Positions 21,582-32,240 of a stretch of DNA of 64,000 nt are shown one piece after another (position 1 is the first letter of the stretch; each line of letters starts with the position of its first letter). This DNA comes from Vandiemenella viatica (taxonomy: Eukaryota > Arthropoda > Insecta > Orthoptera > Morabidae): assembly GCA_031002005.1 (NCBI GenBank), contig JARYHS010013630.1:239265539-239329538 (forward strand), given 5' to 3'. A program made the position numbers and the translations under genes. Under the pieces are notes generated by a model. That model saw only the letters and a list, made by a program, of their open reading frames with translations. It was not told the DNA's origin and made no database searches.

Positions 21582-24555
21582 GCAATGGAGCACAGGCTCC
21601 GGTGGCAATTTCCCTACCCAGCTATCTTCCCCCTATCCTGCACCCACCTACATTTGCCCTCTACAAATTTTTTCTTTAAATTCCTTCAAAGTTTTCGGTA
21701 AATTATTCAAGGAATTTATTTGAAGCCAGTATAAAGTTTTCCATATGCTACAAAGGCAAAGGTCAGGTTAAGAGTTAGAAACAATTCCATTCATAGCAGA
21801 AGTCTTTCGAGTTTCCTAGTAAACAACCGGAACCAATATTATACTAAAATGTTATAAAAACCCTATATACAGTTCCCGAAGTTGTCACAAGCGTGTTCTT
21901 GAACAAGCTACCGTATGACAAGCAGAAATTAAACTTTGTTATTACAGTTTATTAACATTAAAAAATGAGTAAGAAGTAAACGCTTGATTTTTAACTGCAC
22001 TACTCATGAACCAAACACTGTTGATAAACACTGGATTCATCTCCAAATGGACCACAGCTATATCACACTCAAATAAGCTTGTAAAGGCTTTGAGAACTGG
22101 TTAAAATATATTACCTTTTTTTGTAAATTCTTATATCACATATCAGAACGAAGATGAAGTTAATTAAAATTAGACAAATTATTTAAGCGAGCTCTCTTCT
22201 ATTTAACAAGCAAATAGTTTGTATCCTATAAATGACAGGTAAATAAAAATTTCCGAAGGAATCGTATTCGTACAATCTACTTTCCTAACATAGCCTTTAA
22301 CAACATTTAGAGACTTAGTCATAATACTCTAATACTCTTTCCATACGAATTCGCTTAACGAAGTGAAAATTTTAAGTGTTAGGGCTGGGAAAAAAAAAAA
22401 GATGTTTCCGATGTTAACAAGATTTTTGTAAGTCAAATTACAATTTTCAAGTGTAACTAGTGAAACTGTTGATTTTATCATTCCTCCCTAGCAATATTTG
22501 ATAAATAGATAAGATTTATCCGTGGTGAGGAGGGGCAATTGAATCACTATCATCGAAATGAAATACCTAGTGAAATAACGTAGGGCCTGTTTCTTACACC
22601 GTACCTGCTCCCACACAATTATCACCTCCTTCTCCATTAAATAGAATTAATATTCGCATTACTAATCCCTTTCTTACACAGAGAAAAGAGCCATGGTTTT
22701 CGACGCCACAGAAGACAAGCGTCAAAGAAGTATTTTCAACGCTGACGTAGCATGAGGATGATAAAATAAATCCCTTACTTATCGGATTGAAGTATTCAAG
22801 ATGACAAACATTTTTTTTACTGATAACAATTTACGAACTAAGCAATAGTGAAACTAACGTACCGGTATTTCTACAATTATTAACTGGATTTAATCACATA
22901 TTGCCTTCAAGTATTTAGAAAAATGAAAACACCACAAAAAGAATGGTATGATGAATCTGGAACAGTTATTTCCTTTCCTTCGATTAATTATCTAGGGTTG
23001 TGGAAGGAATGAACACTTTTATCCAGAATAATGGCTACTTTTTAACTGCTAGAGCAGCCAAAGGGTATTGGTCAATCATGTAATTTTACAGAATATTGAG
23101 TTTCGCACACTAAGAAAGGCGTAAATGGCACATGAAGAAAAATCGTTATTCGAGGTAAGTAGATTTCTACTAACGTTGTAGCTTTGTAGGAAGTATGTTA
23201 AATGCATAAATGATAATCAGATAAATGAAGTGGTGGCTATACCTGGAAAACAAAGTTGCTCCAAGAATGTCCTTTAGTATAACGGAGATGTACCAAATCG
23301 AAAAAATGCTTCATTTTCGATATTTCACTTAATTTTTTGGATGTAGTATTTATTCCTTACATATCTCTCATCTTATAGTAAGAATAACCTTTGATTAAAA
23401 GAAATGTTTTATCTTTGATCGCAACCGAACATGCAACCGAACAGTAATAGAATAGAATGATCTTTGTTTGTTCAAGGAAGCACTGTAGTGGAATATAGAA
23501 AGGACTGCTGCATGATAAAGTTGTCGCATTTCGAAAAAAGTATCATTCTAGTTACAGGTTATCTTTTTATGTAAAAAGTAAGGTGATAGTGGTTGTGCCA
23601 GCATCATAATTGAAGTTTCTGTCTCTTGCGGTTCTCAGTTTCGATTACAGTGAAACCTGTAAGCCAATTCGTACATCATAATAAAGCTTTCAAATTTGTT
23701 CTAGATTCATGCAAAGTTACGTCACCGATGCCTCTCATGTCTTAAAAAATTCTTACCTCAGATTCTACTGGCTATATTGTCTTCAGTTTTAATGATGATA
23801 ACACTATTGTAGGCGGAAACACGAATAACCAGTAACAGCGATGGAAACCCTCCAGATATGAAAAGATTAGTGCGATTTTTTCATCGTTGAAAACCCGAAA
23901 CACTTATTCAGGTTCGAAGCGCACATCCCAAAGCTTGTCTAACGGTAGAAATAAGATAAGCAGGTATGGCAATGAACTACGTAACAAATATTTCATGGAA
24001 TGCTGCACTATTTGATGTGGCGTACTTGCTATTACAATGCCTCGATTGGTAAAAGTCTGTTATTTTTAAAAGTCGGTCGCTGATTGGATAGTTGAAACCA
24101 CTCGAAAAGATACGTTATTCATATAGCGTACTTAACTTCTAGTATTAGAAATACGTCGAAATTCTATTATTTTCAGTGTGTTTTGGAGGTGTGTGATACA
24201 ACTTTTTTCTTCTGACAGAATGAGATCGAAATTTAATACTTAAACCCGTACACCTTGCAATGGGTACTAATTTACATCGCGACATTTCAAATAAGGCGCT
24301 GTGAAACCAACTTAAATTACTAATAAAAACTAAATTCCTCGTGCCTTATTCTGTAACCAAAAGTTTAAGTTGTCGAAGCTGCATTCGAACCTAATATTGC
24401 CGCTAATAAATCAAAACTTGTATCACATGCCCATTAATACATATATTGTAAAGCATATTAGTGACGTCATGTATCCCGATATAAACGTGACACGCGTAAT
24501 ATTAGTACAATTATACACAATGTCACAAATGTACGGAAGCAATAAATCGGGCAGT
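21582..24555. other. Unassigned intron sequence
   Basis: About 3 kb of AT-rich intron. Apart from the possible LINE C-terminus at 21590-21730, I see no coding motif, terminal repeat or tRNA-like promoter. Confidence 0.4.
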
Positions 24556-25075
24556 TCTATCATTACCGTGGCACCACAATCTGATGAGGAATTCTAGTAG
24601 AATTCGACGAAACAAATCTAAAATAAAGAATAATGTTTTTTTGATATCATGCTTGGTTTTCGAGATATAGCATATTAAAAATCAATTATAGGTATAGTTC
24701 ATTGTGCTTTTGGTGACCTTTTTTTCTGGTCCAGGCCGTATTTCATCCTAACAACAACCACTAGGAAGAAAATAGAACACCTATAATGCATTTCCACCGT
24801 GTAGATATAGTGGTTTCGTTGATTTTATTTGTTTCTGTCTGGATCTCACCCTAACCTCCTTACTTTCGAGATACGAATTCATCAAATTTAGCTATGGCGA
24901 AATTTAATTTCTGATCCAGGCCGCTTTTCCACCTAACAACGTCAGGTTTGAGACACAATATCTCGAAAACCAAATGAGATATCACAAAATTTTATTCTTT
25001 ACTTTCAATTTGTCTCGTCGGGTTACATAAGAATACTTACATCATAAAATTGCGGCGCCACGGTTATCGTAGAAT
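24556..25075. mobile_element. Foldback-type MITE with ~110-base inverted arms
   Basis: The left arm (CATTACCGTGGCACCACAAT, later AAAATAAAGAATAATG, then TTGGTTTTCGAGATAT) returns inverted in the right arm near 24960-25070 (ATCTCGAAAACCAAATGAG, ATTCTTTACTTTCAATTTG, CGGCGCCACGGTTATCG). Between them three copies of a motif like CTGGTCCAGGCCGTATTTCA followed by CCTAAC occur (about 24727, 24837, 24913). There is no coding capacity. A diverged relative is at 31380-32240. Superfamily and target duplication are not determined. Confidence 0.65.
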
Positions 25076-25675
25076 CTCCCTAAAGCGAAATAAACGATGG
25101 GCTTGACAGTTGTTGCCATTAAAAAATTGTCTTCTTGACAGCGTTCTAATGTCAGGTTTCGTTTTGACTTTAGTCCTAGAAATACTATTCTTCATAAATC
25201 AGAAGTAATCTGTAACATACAACTATGAGTGAGGCAATATTCAATGTCTTCGATATCCCTGTTTTTCAGGCATATTCTTTTTACTTGTCAGTTTATTTAA
25301 AAACCATTACAAAATGGCCATTGTTGGACAAAGGACCTTATCATAGGATCTTTGCATAATAATCGGTTGGTATCTCAATAACCCCTTGTTTATAGTCTTA
25401 TTACATGACAGCTTAACTGCCATTTGGAATGATTTATGTGTATAGAGTAATTTCATGCAAGACATTTCAATTTTTGCTCCTTTAACATTAAAGTAAATAA
25501 ACTGCTACCTTCTATCATTCATTCCTGCTATCTAGTAGGATAAGAGTCAATGTAAGCACCAAACCAACTATTCCACTTAAGATAGTTCAAAATTTATATG
25601 AAATCAGTTCATTTGCTACATTGACAATGAAAACCGTTTGTGGTACAAATTAAGTAACAAGTGTTTCACCAATAA

Positions 25676-25812
25676 CAGTAAAGTATTTTAAAATCATAAT
25701 TACAAAAAGTTTGTGCAATTTTAACCACCAGTAAACTATCCATAAATAAAATATCTTAAAATAATAATTACAGGTTTATATATTTTTAACCACCAATGAA
25801 TGGCCACAAATG
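25676..25812. repeat. Two-unit tandem repeat, ~68-base period
   Basis: AAGTATTTTAAAATCATAAT to TTTAACCACCAGTAAACTAT is followed directly by a second diverged unit (AAATATCTTAAAATAATAAT to TTTAACCACCAATGAATGGC). Confidence 0.6.
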
Positions 25813-26010
25813 AATGGTATTCAAGCAGAATCCAGACCAGCCAATAGCTGCCGACAACAATAATTTTAATTCTTGCTTCACTGTCCATGCTGTCAGAGTA
25901 CTCCCAAGCAGCGTGTCCCCTGAACTCAGAAGGTGGAAACTGACCTACAAGAACAAACTGGGTCTAAACTGTGATCGCTTCAACCTTCTTTTCTTTTCCT
26001 CGGGGGGAGG
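25790..26010 (+). pseudogene. Non-LTR retrotransposon C-terminal remnant
   Basis: The plus-strand frame contains NSCFTVHAVRVLPSSVSPEL, which parallels NSCFIDRAIRVLPEMKSL at about 30060-30120. Both resemble the NSFFPRAIRLWNSLP C-terminal block of Jockey/CR1-type LINE polyproteins. The piece is short, broken, and followed by a G-rich tract and a hAT insertion. Confidence 0.45.
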
Positions 26011-26128
26011 AAGAGGTGTCTATAGGCCACTGCCTCAAATAGTGAGGTTTCTTGTATTTGTGCTCTGTTTCAAGTGACCACGTTATCATCTAAGGTACAG
26101 GTTCCAAACTGGGAGGTGGCATGAAGAC

Positions 26129-26542
26129 CAGGGACGTAGCTACTATGGGGCTAGGCGGTGCGGTGCAGTGCACCGGGGCCCTCACGCTCAGGGGGCCCCC
26201 AAGCATACCTCAAGGGGCCCCTAAGCGCACCTCTAGGGGCCCTCAAGCGCAGTTTAGAGGGCCCACGAGCCTTCACGACAAACTGGCGACCTTTTTTTTT
26301 TAGCTCTACCGTCGTCTAAGGGGCCCTTGAGAACACAGGAGCCCCTCACTAAGGGCCCTCGCTGCTCAGGGGGGGCCCCAACCACTGCTCAGGGGCCTCT
26401 AAAGAACAATTCAAGGGCCCCCATCCTCAGTTCAGGGGGGCCCTACCAGCACACAAAGCAAAAAAAAAGGTCGCCCATCTGGCCTGAGGGCCCAAAATAA
26501 ATTTTTTGCACCGGGGCCCTTGTTGACCTAGCTACGCCACTG
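26129..26542. mobile_element. hAT-type non-autonomous element, GGGCCC-rich
   Basis: Identical 8-bp target duplications ATGAAGAC flank it (26121-26128 and 26543-26550). The termini are imperfect inverted repeats: CAGGGACGTAGCTA at the left and, read inverted, CAGTGGCGTAGCTA at the right. These features place it in the hAT superfamily. The inside has no ORF; it is an array of about twelve GGGCCC palindromes spaced roughly 25-30 bases apart with linkers such as TCAAGCGCA, and a pair of inverted GGTCGCC/GGCGACC boxes next to A/T runs. Confidence 0.85.
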
Positions 26543-26550
26543 ATGAAGAC

Positions 26551-28370
26551 ATGCAAGGTAGCTCTAGGTGTGAGGTAGTTCCACTGCCCATATTGATGTT
26601 ACTCTAGCTCTGCACAGTTGGAAGTACTAGGTCTCTTTCACTGTCTCTTACAGTTGAAAACTTTTATTCTAAATCACATACTTAGTGAATTTCCTCTAAG
26701 GTGTGATTGCTAGTCCTGACAAGGAGGCATTTACTTTTTGAATAGTAAAATTTGGCATAGGGGGAAGTGTGGGAAATTTTCTTTTGACAGAATAGGGGCC
26801 TAGTAAGAAAAACTTTGGGAACCTTTAATCTAAGGGTAAATCCATTTCACTTTCCTAGTTTGTAAGAATATCCATACAAAAAAATTAAAGGTATAAGAGT
26901 ACTGAAGACGAAAATATCAGAGACTTTGTTAAGATCTGTTAAGGTGAAGACTTCCAACACTAGCTTGGAATGATATAATATCGACCAGAATCTAGAAGTA
27001 CTGTGGTAACACTCACCAGTAAAGTGTTAGTAAACGGGCTGCTGACTTGGTGAGATCAGATGTTCAAGAATCAAATGAAGCTTCTTGGTGACTACACCAC
27101 ACTCAGAAGGACATGCAGTAATCACTAAATACTGAACTATAACTGCACCAAAATACCATTAATCTCAAACGTTCAGTTAATAACTTTACTGCAGCGATTC
27201 ACAAGATGAGAGTTCATGCCTTTATCACTTTCAATGAGTTTTCCCAGATCTATTAATTCAATTGTTATCTTATTTTAAGGCATGTTTTATAAATAATACT
27301 AACTTTGTAAAATTTTGTAAATACATTTCATGTTGTGTTTTAATATGACAATTTTAATTTGATAATTGCAAGTTTCTCATTTTCTGTTGGGAGCAAGTTT
27401 GACCAATTGTTTTTAAGAATACATGGTCAATTTGTAATATTCAATTTCATGTTTTGTATTCATTTTGAAAGAACCCTTTTTCATTTAAAAATATTAATTT
27501 ACCATCAATAATTATTAAATATGAGCATAATCTGATAGAGCAATTTTCCTGTTTCAATAACATAGTGTAGTAACCTCATATCACACATTCATCCCCTCTC
27601 CTTCCCCCCACCCCCAAATTTAATGAGCAGCCAACACACTTATTTTCTGTCTCCCATCATCTGCCTCCGTTCCCCCCCACCCAAAAAAAAAAAAAAAAAT
27701 AATAATAATATCTGGTACCTTGGACCCTTCAGTTGCAAATAACATCAAACTTAATATTCGTTACTAAGCAGTATAAATACTTCATTTACACCTCACCAGT
27801 ATCTGTGGTACACTTTAATCCTCCCAAAAACTCACTGTCCAGCATTACTTTTCTTAACCAAGGATTAAATATGTAATTTGTGCCTATCCATTAAGGTATC
27901 AAACTCTTCATTAATCACTTTAATATTGTTTGAAAATGTTATTTATTTATGGATCCTGCAAACTGAACTTTTTTAAAGACATTCCATCTCCAAGTTGATT
28001 ATAATTTTTTTTTTTAAATCTATTAATACTTTATATGTATATAAGTGCCTAAGCTAATAAGTTAGCTGCAAGTTTCTGGCTTTCTTGATGCTTTTAATTT
28101 TTCAATTACACTTGAGTGCCATTTATCTTGGTGGCATTAACAAATGCAGGATACTGATTGCAATTGCCCATTCAACATTCCATTGATTCACAGGACTGCA
28201 AGTGACAAAATTGAACAGAAATACTAAAATTCACCAGCTGCAATATTAATTTTCTCTGAAATAAAATAAAATGCAAGAAATTCATCTTGAACATAAAATA
28301 CATAAAAAAATTGAACAAAATTCCATCAGGGAAAATTTGAGAATGTCCCCAGCTCTCAAAATCTCAAGTT
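26551..28370. other. Unassigned intron sequence
   Basis: No gene found. A pyrimidine-rich tract (27590-27680) passes into an A run and an AAT microsatellite (27684-27710). The rest is ordinary AT-rich intron. Confidence 0.4.
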
Positions 28371-28372
28371 CT

Positions 28373-28374
<2 letters not shown>

Positions 28375-28426
<52 letters not shown>
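28375..28426. repeat. 52-base T run
   Basis: An uninterrupted run of 52 T precedes the tandem array. The length is likely to vary between individuals and between sequencing runs. Confidence 0.95.
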
Positions 28427-28427
<1 letters not shown>

Positions 28428-28870
28428 TCACAAGCCATTATCTCCTTGTATACCTAACCAAAATTGATAAATGAGGTACCATTTTAAATATTAAGTTATC
28501 TGATTTGGTCACATCATATTTTAAGAAAGCAGTGTTTCAAAATTTGACTATTAAGGGTACAAGTATCATTATTTCTACAACACGTTTTTGTGTCTCAAGT
28601 CATTTATCTCCCTATATCCATCTGAAATCGAGAAATGAGGTAACATTTTAGATATTAAGTTCTCCACTGTTGCACATTATATTTTAAGGAAGGATTTTTT
28701 CCGAATTAATCCTTAAAGGGCAAAAGCACCATTTCCATAATGAGTTTTTTGTTGTTGTTACAAGCCACTAATCCCTTGATTAATATCTGCACTTAGGATA
28801 CATTATAAATTAAGAATGATTTTTTTTTTTTTTTTTTTGAATTTGACTATTGAAGGACAATAGTAATAAC
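28427..28870. repeat. Tandem repeat, ~160-base unit, ~2.8 copies
   Basis: Units start near 28427, 28589 and 28752. Each has CAAGCCA or CAAGTCA, TATCTCC or AATCCC, a TGATAAATGAGGTA-like block (units 1 and 2), ATATTTTAAG, then TTTGACTATT and AAGGGTACAAGTA or AAGGACAATAGTA. T runs fall at the same place in each unit (52, 5 and 6 T before units 1-3; 18 T inside unit 3). The units are moderately diverged. Confidence 0.75.
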
Positions 28871-29160
28871 TGTGAAAGTTGCGCATATGAGAAAGTTCAG
28901 AGCAATGCTGCTAGATAACAGCATCACGTATCACAGAGATATTAATAAATCGCTTTACTTTGTCGACTTTTATTATGTAACTATTACACTTAACAAATAA
29001 ACAATTGCTACAATTGAGGCAGTTCTCCTTTTTCTTTCATCCTATTACAAACCACAACTTTACTATAAATCATATTCTCGAAATTTTCGCACGGGTCATC
29101 TAGCTGTTGATAAATTAATGATGATAATTTATTACGGGGGGGAAAAAAAAAGCCTGGACG
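28871..29160. other. Unassigned sequence
   Basis: No feature is recognised; a G run followed by an A run (GGGGGGGAAAAAAAAA) is at about 29137-29151. Confidence 0.4.
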
Positions 29161-30310
29161 TTTATCTGGTCCATGTGAATTCAGATAATACTTACCTTCC
29201 TCTCCAACAACTCACCCTGGTAAACCAATAACTTACATTTTTATTGATGTATTCTCATCAATTTTTCTTTTATCTATTTGTACAATATTTTTTCGCTACT
29301 TTTATATGACATATAGTTAATTTCTTTCCTGTGTATAAAATTTCAATGATATTTTTGTCACCTACTAACACCCCCCCCCTCTGAATTTGGTCCAACTTTA
29401 ATAGCTACCACCCATATCAATCGAGGCAGACGCATTTACTCCTATCAAGAATCCCTCCCCTACATGCCAAAAACCTGATACAACCCCTTATGTTTAGCAT
29501 CAATCTACATAGCACACCAGAAAACCCACTGTACACAACCCAAAACACCCACTATCTTCAGGGCCGGATTAAAACAGCTCGGGGCCCCTAGCAAATGTGA
29601 AGAAGGGGCCCTTGCCAGAGTCCAAGGTGCAGTGGGGCACCCTAGAAGGCGTGGGGCCCTCCAGTAGATGCGTGGCCCATAGCATTTGCTAACTCCTGCT
29701 TCGTGGCTAAGCCGATATTGACTATCTTATCTTTCTCGCCCATTGGCATGTCCATGACTTCCTAAGATCTTTCTCAAAAATGGCTCACTTTCTTCTCACT
29801 ATCCTTCCCATATCACCCATTATCATCTTCAGCAGAACATCCAATTTGAAAAACATACTTGTCCGCAGCCTCCCCTAACACTCCTAAACCACCTCAAAGC
29901 TCTTTCCCAGCTACAGATCTTGTGGCGAAACATACAATATCCTTCAGCCACTGCAATCTATTGCCATGTTCTTTTATTTCACTCACCACAAATTAGTTAT
30001 CCATCAGAATACAATCAGTTTACTCCAAAAGTCTAGATTATCCAGTTGCTGCCCATGCCAGCTCCCAAAACTCTTGTTTCATAGACAGAGCTATCAGAGT
30101 ACTCCCTGAAATGAAATCTCTATGTGAATTCTACAAGTGGGAATTATGAACACCAGATATCCCTTAGGTCTGAATCTCAGATAATACTTATCTTCCTCCC
30201 TACCATCACGCCCTCTTAAATCCATCACTTACATATATAGTTTTATTAATTTATCTTCTATATATTTTCATGATAATCTTTCACTGCACACTTATTTCTT
30301 TAATTACTAC
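29161..30310 (+). pseudogene. Non-LTR retrotransposon remnants, two related 3' ends
   Basis: The sequence CAGATAATACTTA(C/T)CTTCCTC to CCA(A/T)(C/A)A(A/C)TTACAT occurs at about 29183 and again at about 30179, as if two copies of one 3' end lie in tandem. Between them a pyrimidine-rich segment reads SNLKNILVRSLP at about 29845, and NSCFIDRAIRVLP is near 30070, the latter shared with the remnant at 25790. The clade cannot be named. A small hAT element (29559-29720) is inserted in it. Confidence 0.4.
29559..29720. mobile_element. Small hAT-type MITE with 8-bp target duplication
   Basis: ACTATCTT is present at 29551-29558 and 29721-29728, directly flanking a 162-base insert. The left end CAGGGCCGGATTA is a typical hAT terminus; the right end, read inverted, is CAATATCGGCTTA, sharing 8 of 13 positions. 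Inside are four GGGGCCC or GGGGCAC boxes. There is no ORF. The exact target duplication is the main evidence; the right terminus has decayed. Confidence 0.7.
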
Positions 30311-31379
30311 ATTGTAATTAATTTATATTGGCAACAATATTATTTTTTCATCCATAACCACTTCAGCTCTAAACGCAATGGTAAAAAACATTCATGCAAG
30401 TTGGCTTATTGTGGACAATCATGTTGATTTAGTCAGGTGCTGCAACATAAACACAAGCCTGAAATATTTTTGCAGCCCTTCTTCCTACACCTTTGGCAAG
30501 TGATGGGTTTACTATCTTACCTTTTCATATTATTACCTATATAAAAGGATCATAATAACCAATATTTAAATCCTAACTAAATCAGTCTTAAAGGAAACTA
30601 AATGTATTAATCCACAGATGGAATAAGACCAAATGCTTTCTATTACCAAAATAGTTGGGATGTTGGGCATGATAGCATATATGTTGTATTTATTCATTAG
30701 CATTTACCCACTGCTTCACATGCATGGATCTTAAAGTGTATAGAAATGCTTTACCTCTTTATTTTGGTAGAAGCAAAAAATATAAATTTCATTTAAAAAT
30801 TGTTCTTCCTTTTTGTTATTATCATAGATTTGGTTTTCATAGTGATGTTCAAAAGTTTTAAGGTTAGAGTGTATTTTAATACAATATAATATACGAAATT
30901 TAAGCTACATAAAACATTATCGCTAATGGTCCAATAAAGGTGTACCGAGAATCAATTCTCAGAAATTTGGAAGACACTTTCCTGAAGACATATCTTTCAA
31001 TAAAAAGTTCATATTAAAGCAAAACCAAATGTACCTTACACAGAAGGCAACACGTGACAATTAATTTTTTCCCGGCGTATGGTAGACAGGAATTCTTCAC
31101 GGGTCTTCTGCCGGATAAGATCTTTTAAACACGATAGTAACCATCTGCGATAGCTATGGCAGTACAGGTGGTGGCCATTTCAAATGCATCTTTGCACCAA
31201 TGATAGCATCATTTGCAGCAATAAATGTAAGATCACTGGCAAGTTTTCATAATACCAGATAAATACATACCTATGCCATAAGTAATAACATGTATTTCTT
31301 GCTTCATAACTTCTACACTTCTACCCACATTTCGAGCCATTTTTCTTTATCATATCTCAGAAATAAGTTGATAGACTGA
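30311..31379. other. Unassigned intron sequence
   Basis: AT-rich, with no coding or repeat signal recognised. Confidence 0.4.
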
Positions 31380-32240
31380 AATGTGGCCTGAACTGAAAAA
31401 GCAATTAAATCAAAGCCACAAGGAAATACAGGCTTGACATGCACAATGGGCGTTTTGTTTTCAGTAGTAGTTTACATCATGGTACACGTCATCACTAACA
31501 TAGCACTCATTAAAGAAGATTATTAATTACTTACAATAATTGGATTCCTCAATCCTTATGTTGTTGCAAAAACATTCTGGTCCAGGCTGCATTTCACCCT
31601 AACCCCAATCTAAACTGATATTGCAGCTGCAAAATCAAACAATGCAGATATACGTAACACAATAAATGCATTGCTAACTACATTTTTGATTTGCCGGATA
31701 AACCTACGATTACATACATTTTGGATAATAACAATATTGGGTGCCCAGACTTCTGCGGTCGCTGTTGATGTTATCTTGCTTTTCCAGGTTGAACCGTGTC
31801 AGTTTGTCAAAATCTAACATTTCAGCCATGCCATCATGTTGTGACTTTCTTCAGAGGACTGTTCTCTGAAGAAAGCCACAATATCATGGCTGAAACATTA
31901 GGTTTCAACATATTGACTTCCACCCGGGCTGACATGTTAGGTTTCAACACATTGACTTGGTTCCACCCGGACAACTAACATAACAATAACGATTACACGT
32001 AGTGTAAATTATAATATACCTTCAGTTTCAATAGCAACAGGACTACGGGCAATAGCTCGTTTTTCTTTGTAGCAGTTGTGGTTAGTTTGAAATGTGGCCT
32101 AGACCAGATTAAAAATATCATTAAAGGCCAAAGGAACTATACATATAACTGATTTTCCATTAGCTTGAGAACTACCGGGAAACTATAAATTACATAATTT
32201 TATTCTTTACTTCAATTTGTCTTGTAAGTTAGATTATAAT
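31380..32240. repeat. Diverged copy of the 24.6-kb foldback repeat
   Basis: Shared words with 24556-25075 are CTGGTCCAGGCTGCATTTCA and CCTAAC near 31577, its complement GAAATGTGGCCTAGACCAG near 32091, and ATTTTATTCTTTACTTCAAT near 32198. The copy is interrupted by an unrelated inverted motif at 31797-31978. Further single motifs occur near 33290 and 33340. Confidence 0.5.
31797..31978. repeat. Inverted repeat with hammerhead-like core, possible Penelope-like fragment
   Basis: Two copies face each other. On the plus strand CTGAAGA is followed by AGCC, a loop, GGCT, then GAAAC, ATTAG and GTTTC. On the minus strand the mate has CTGAAGA, AGTC, loop, GGCT, then GAAAT, GTTAG and ATTTT. CTGANGA, a hairpin and GAAA are the conserved core of hammerhead ribozymes, which are known from Penelope-like retroelements. 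The GAAAC/GTTTC pair in one copy is GAAAT/ATTTT in the other, a compensatory change. Stem I pairing is weak, with mismatches next to the core. A partial third repeat (GGTTTCAACACATTGACTTGG) follows to 31960. Confidence 0.4.

Noticed and set aside
26129..26542. CpG island or promoter at the GC-rich block
   Set aside because: The GC content comes from GGGCCC repeats inside a hAT element bounded by exact target duplications.
28271..28474. ORF with a long phenylalanine run
   Set aside because: It is a translation of the 52-base T run.
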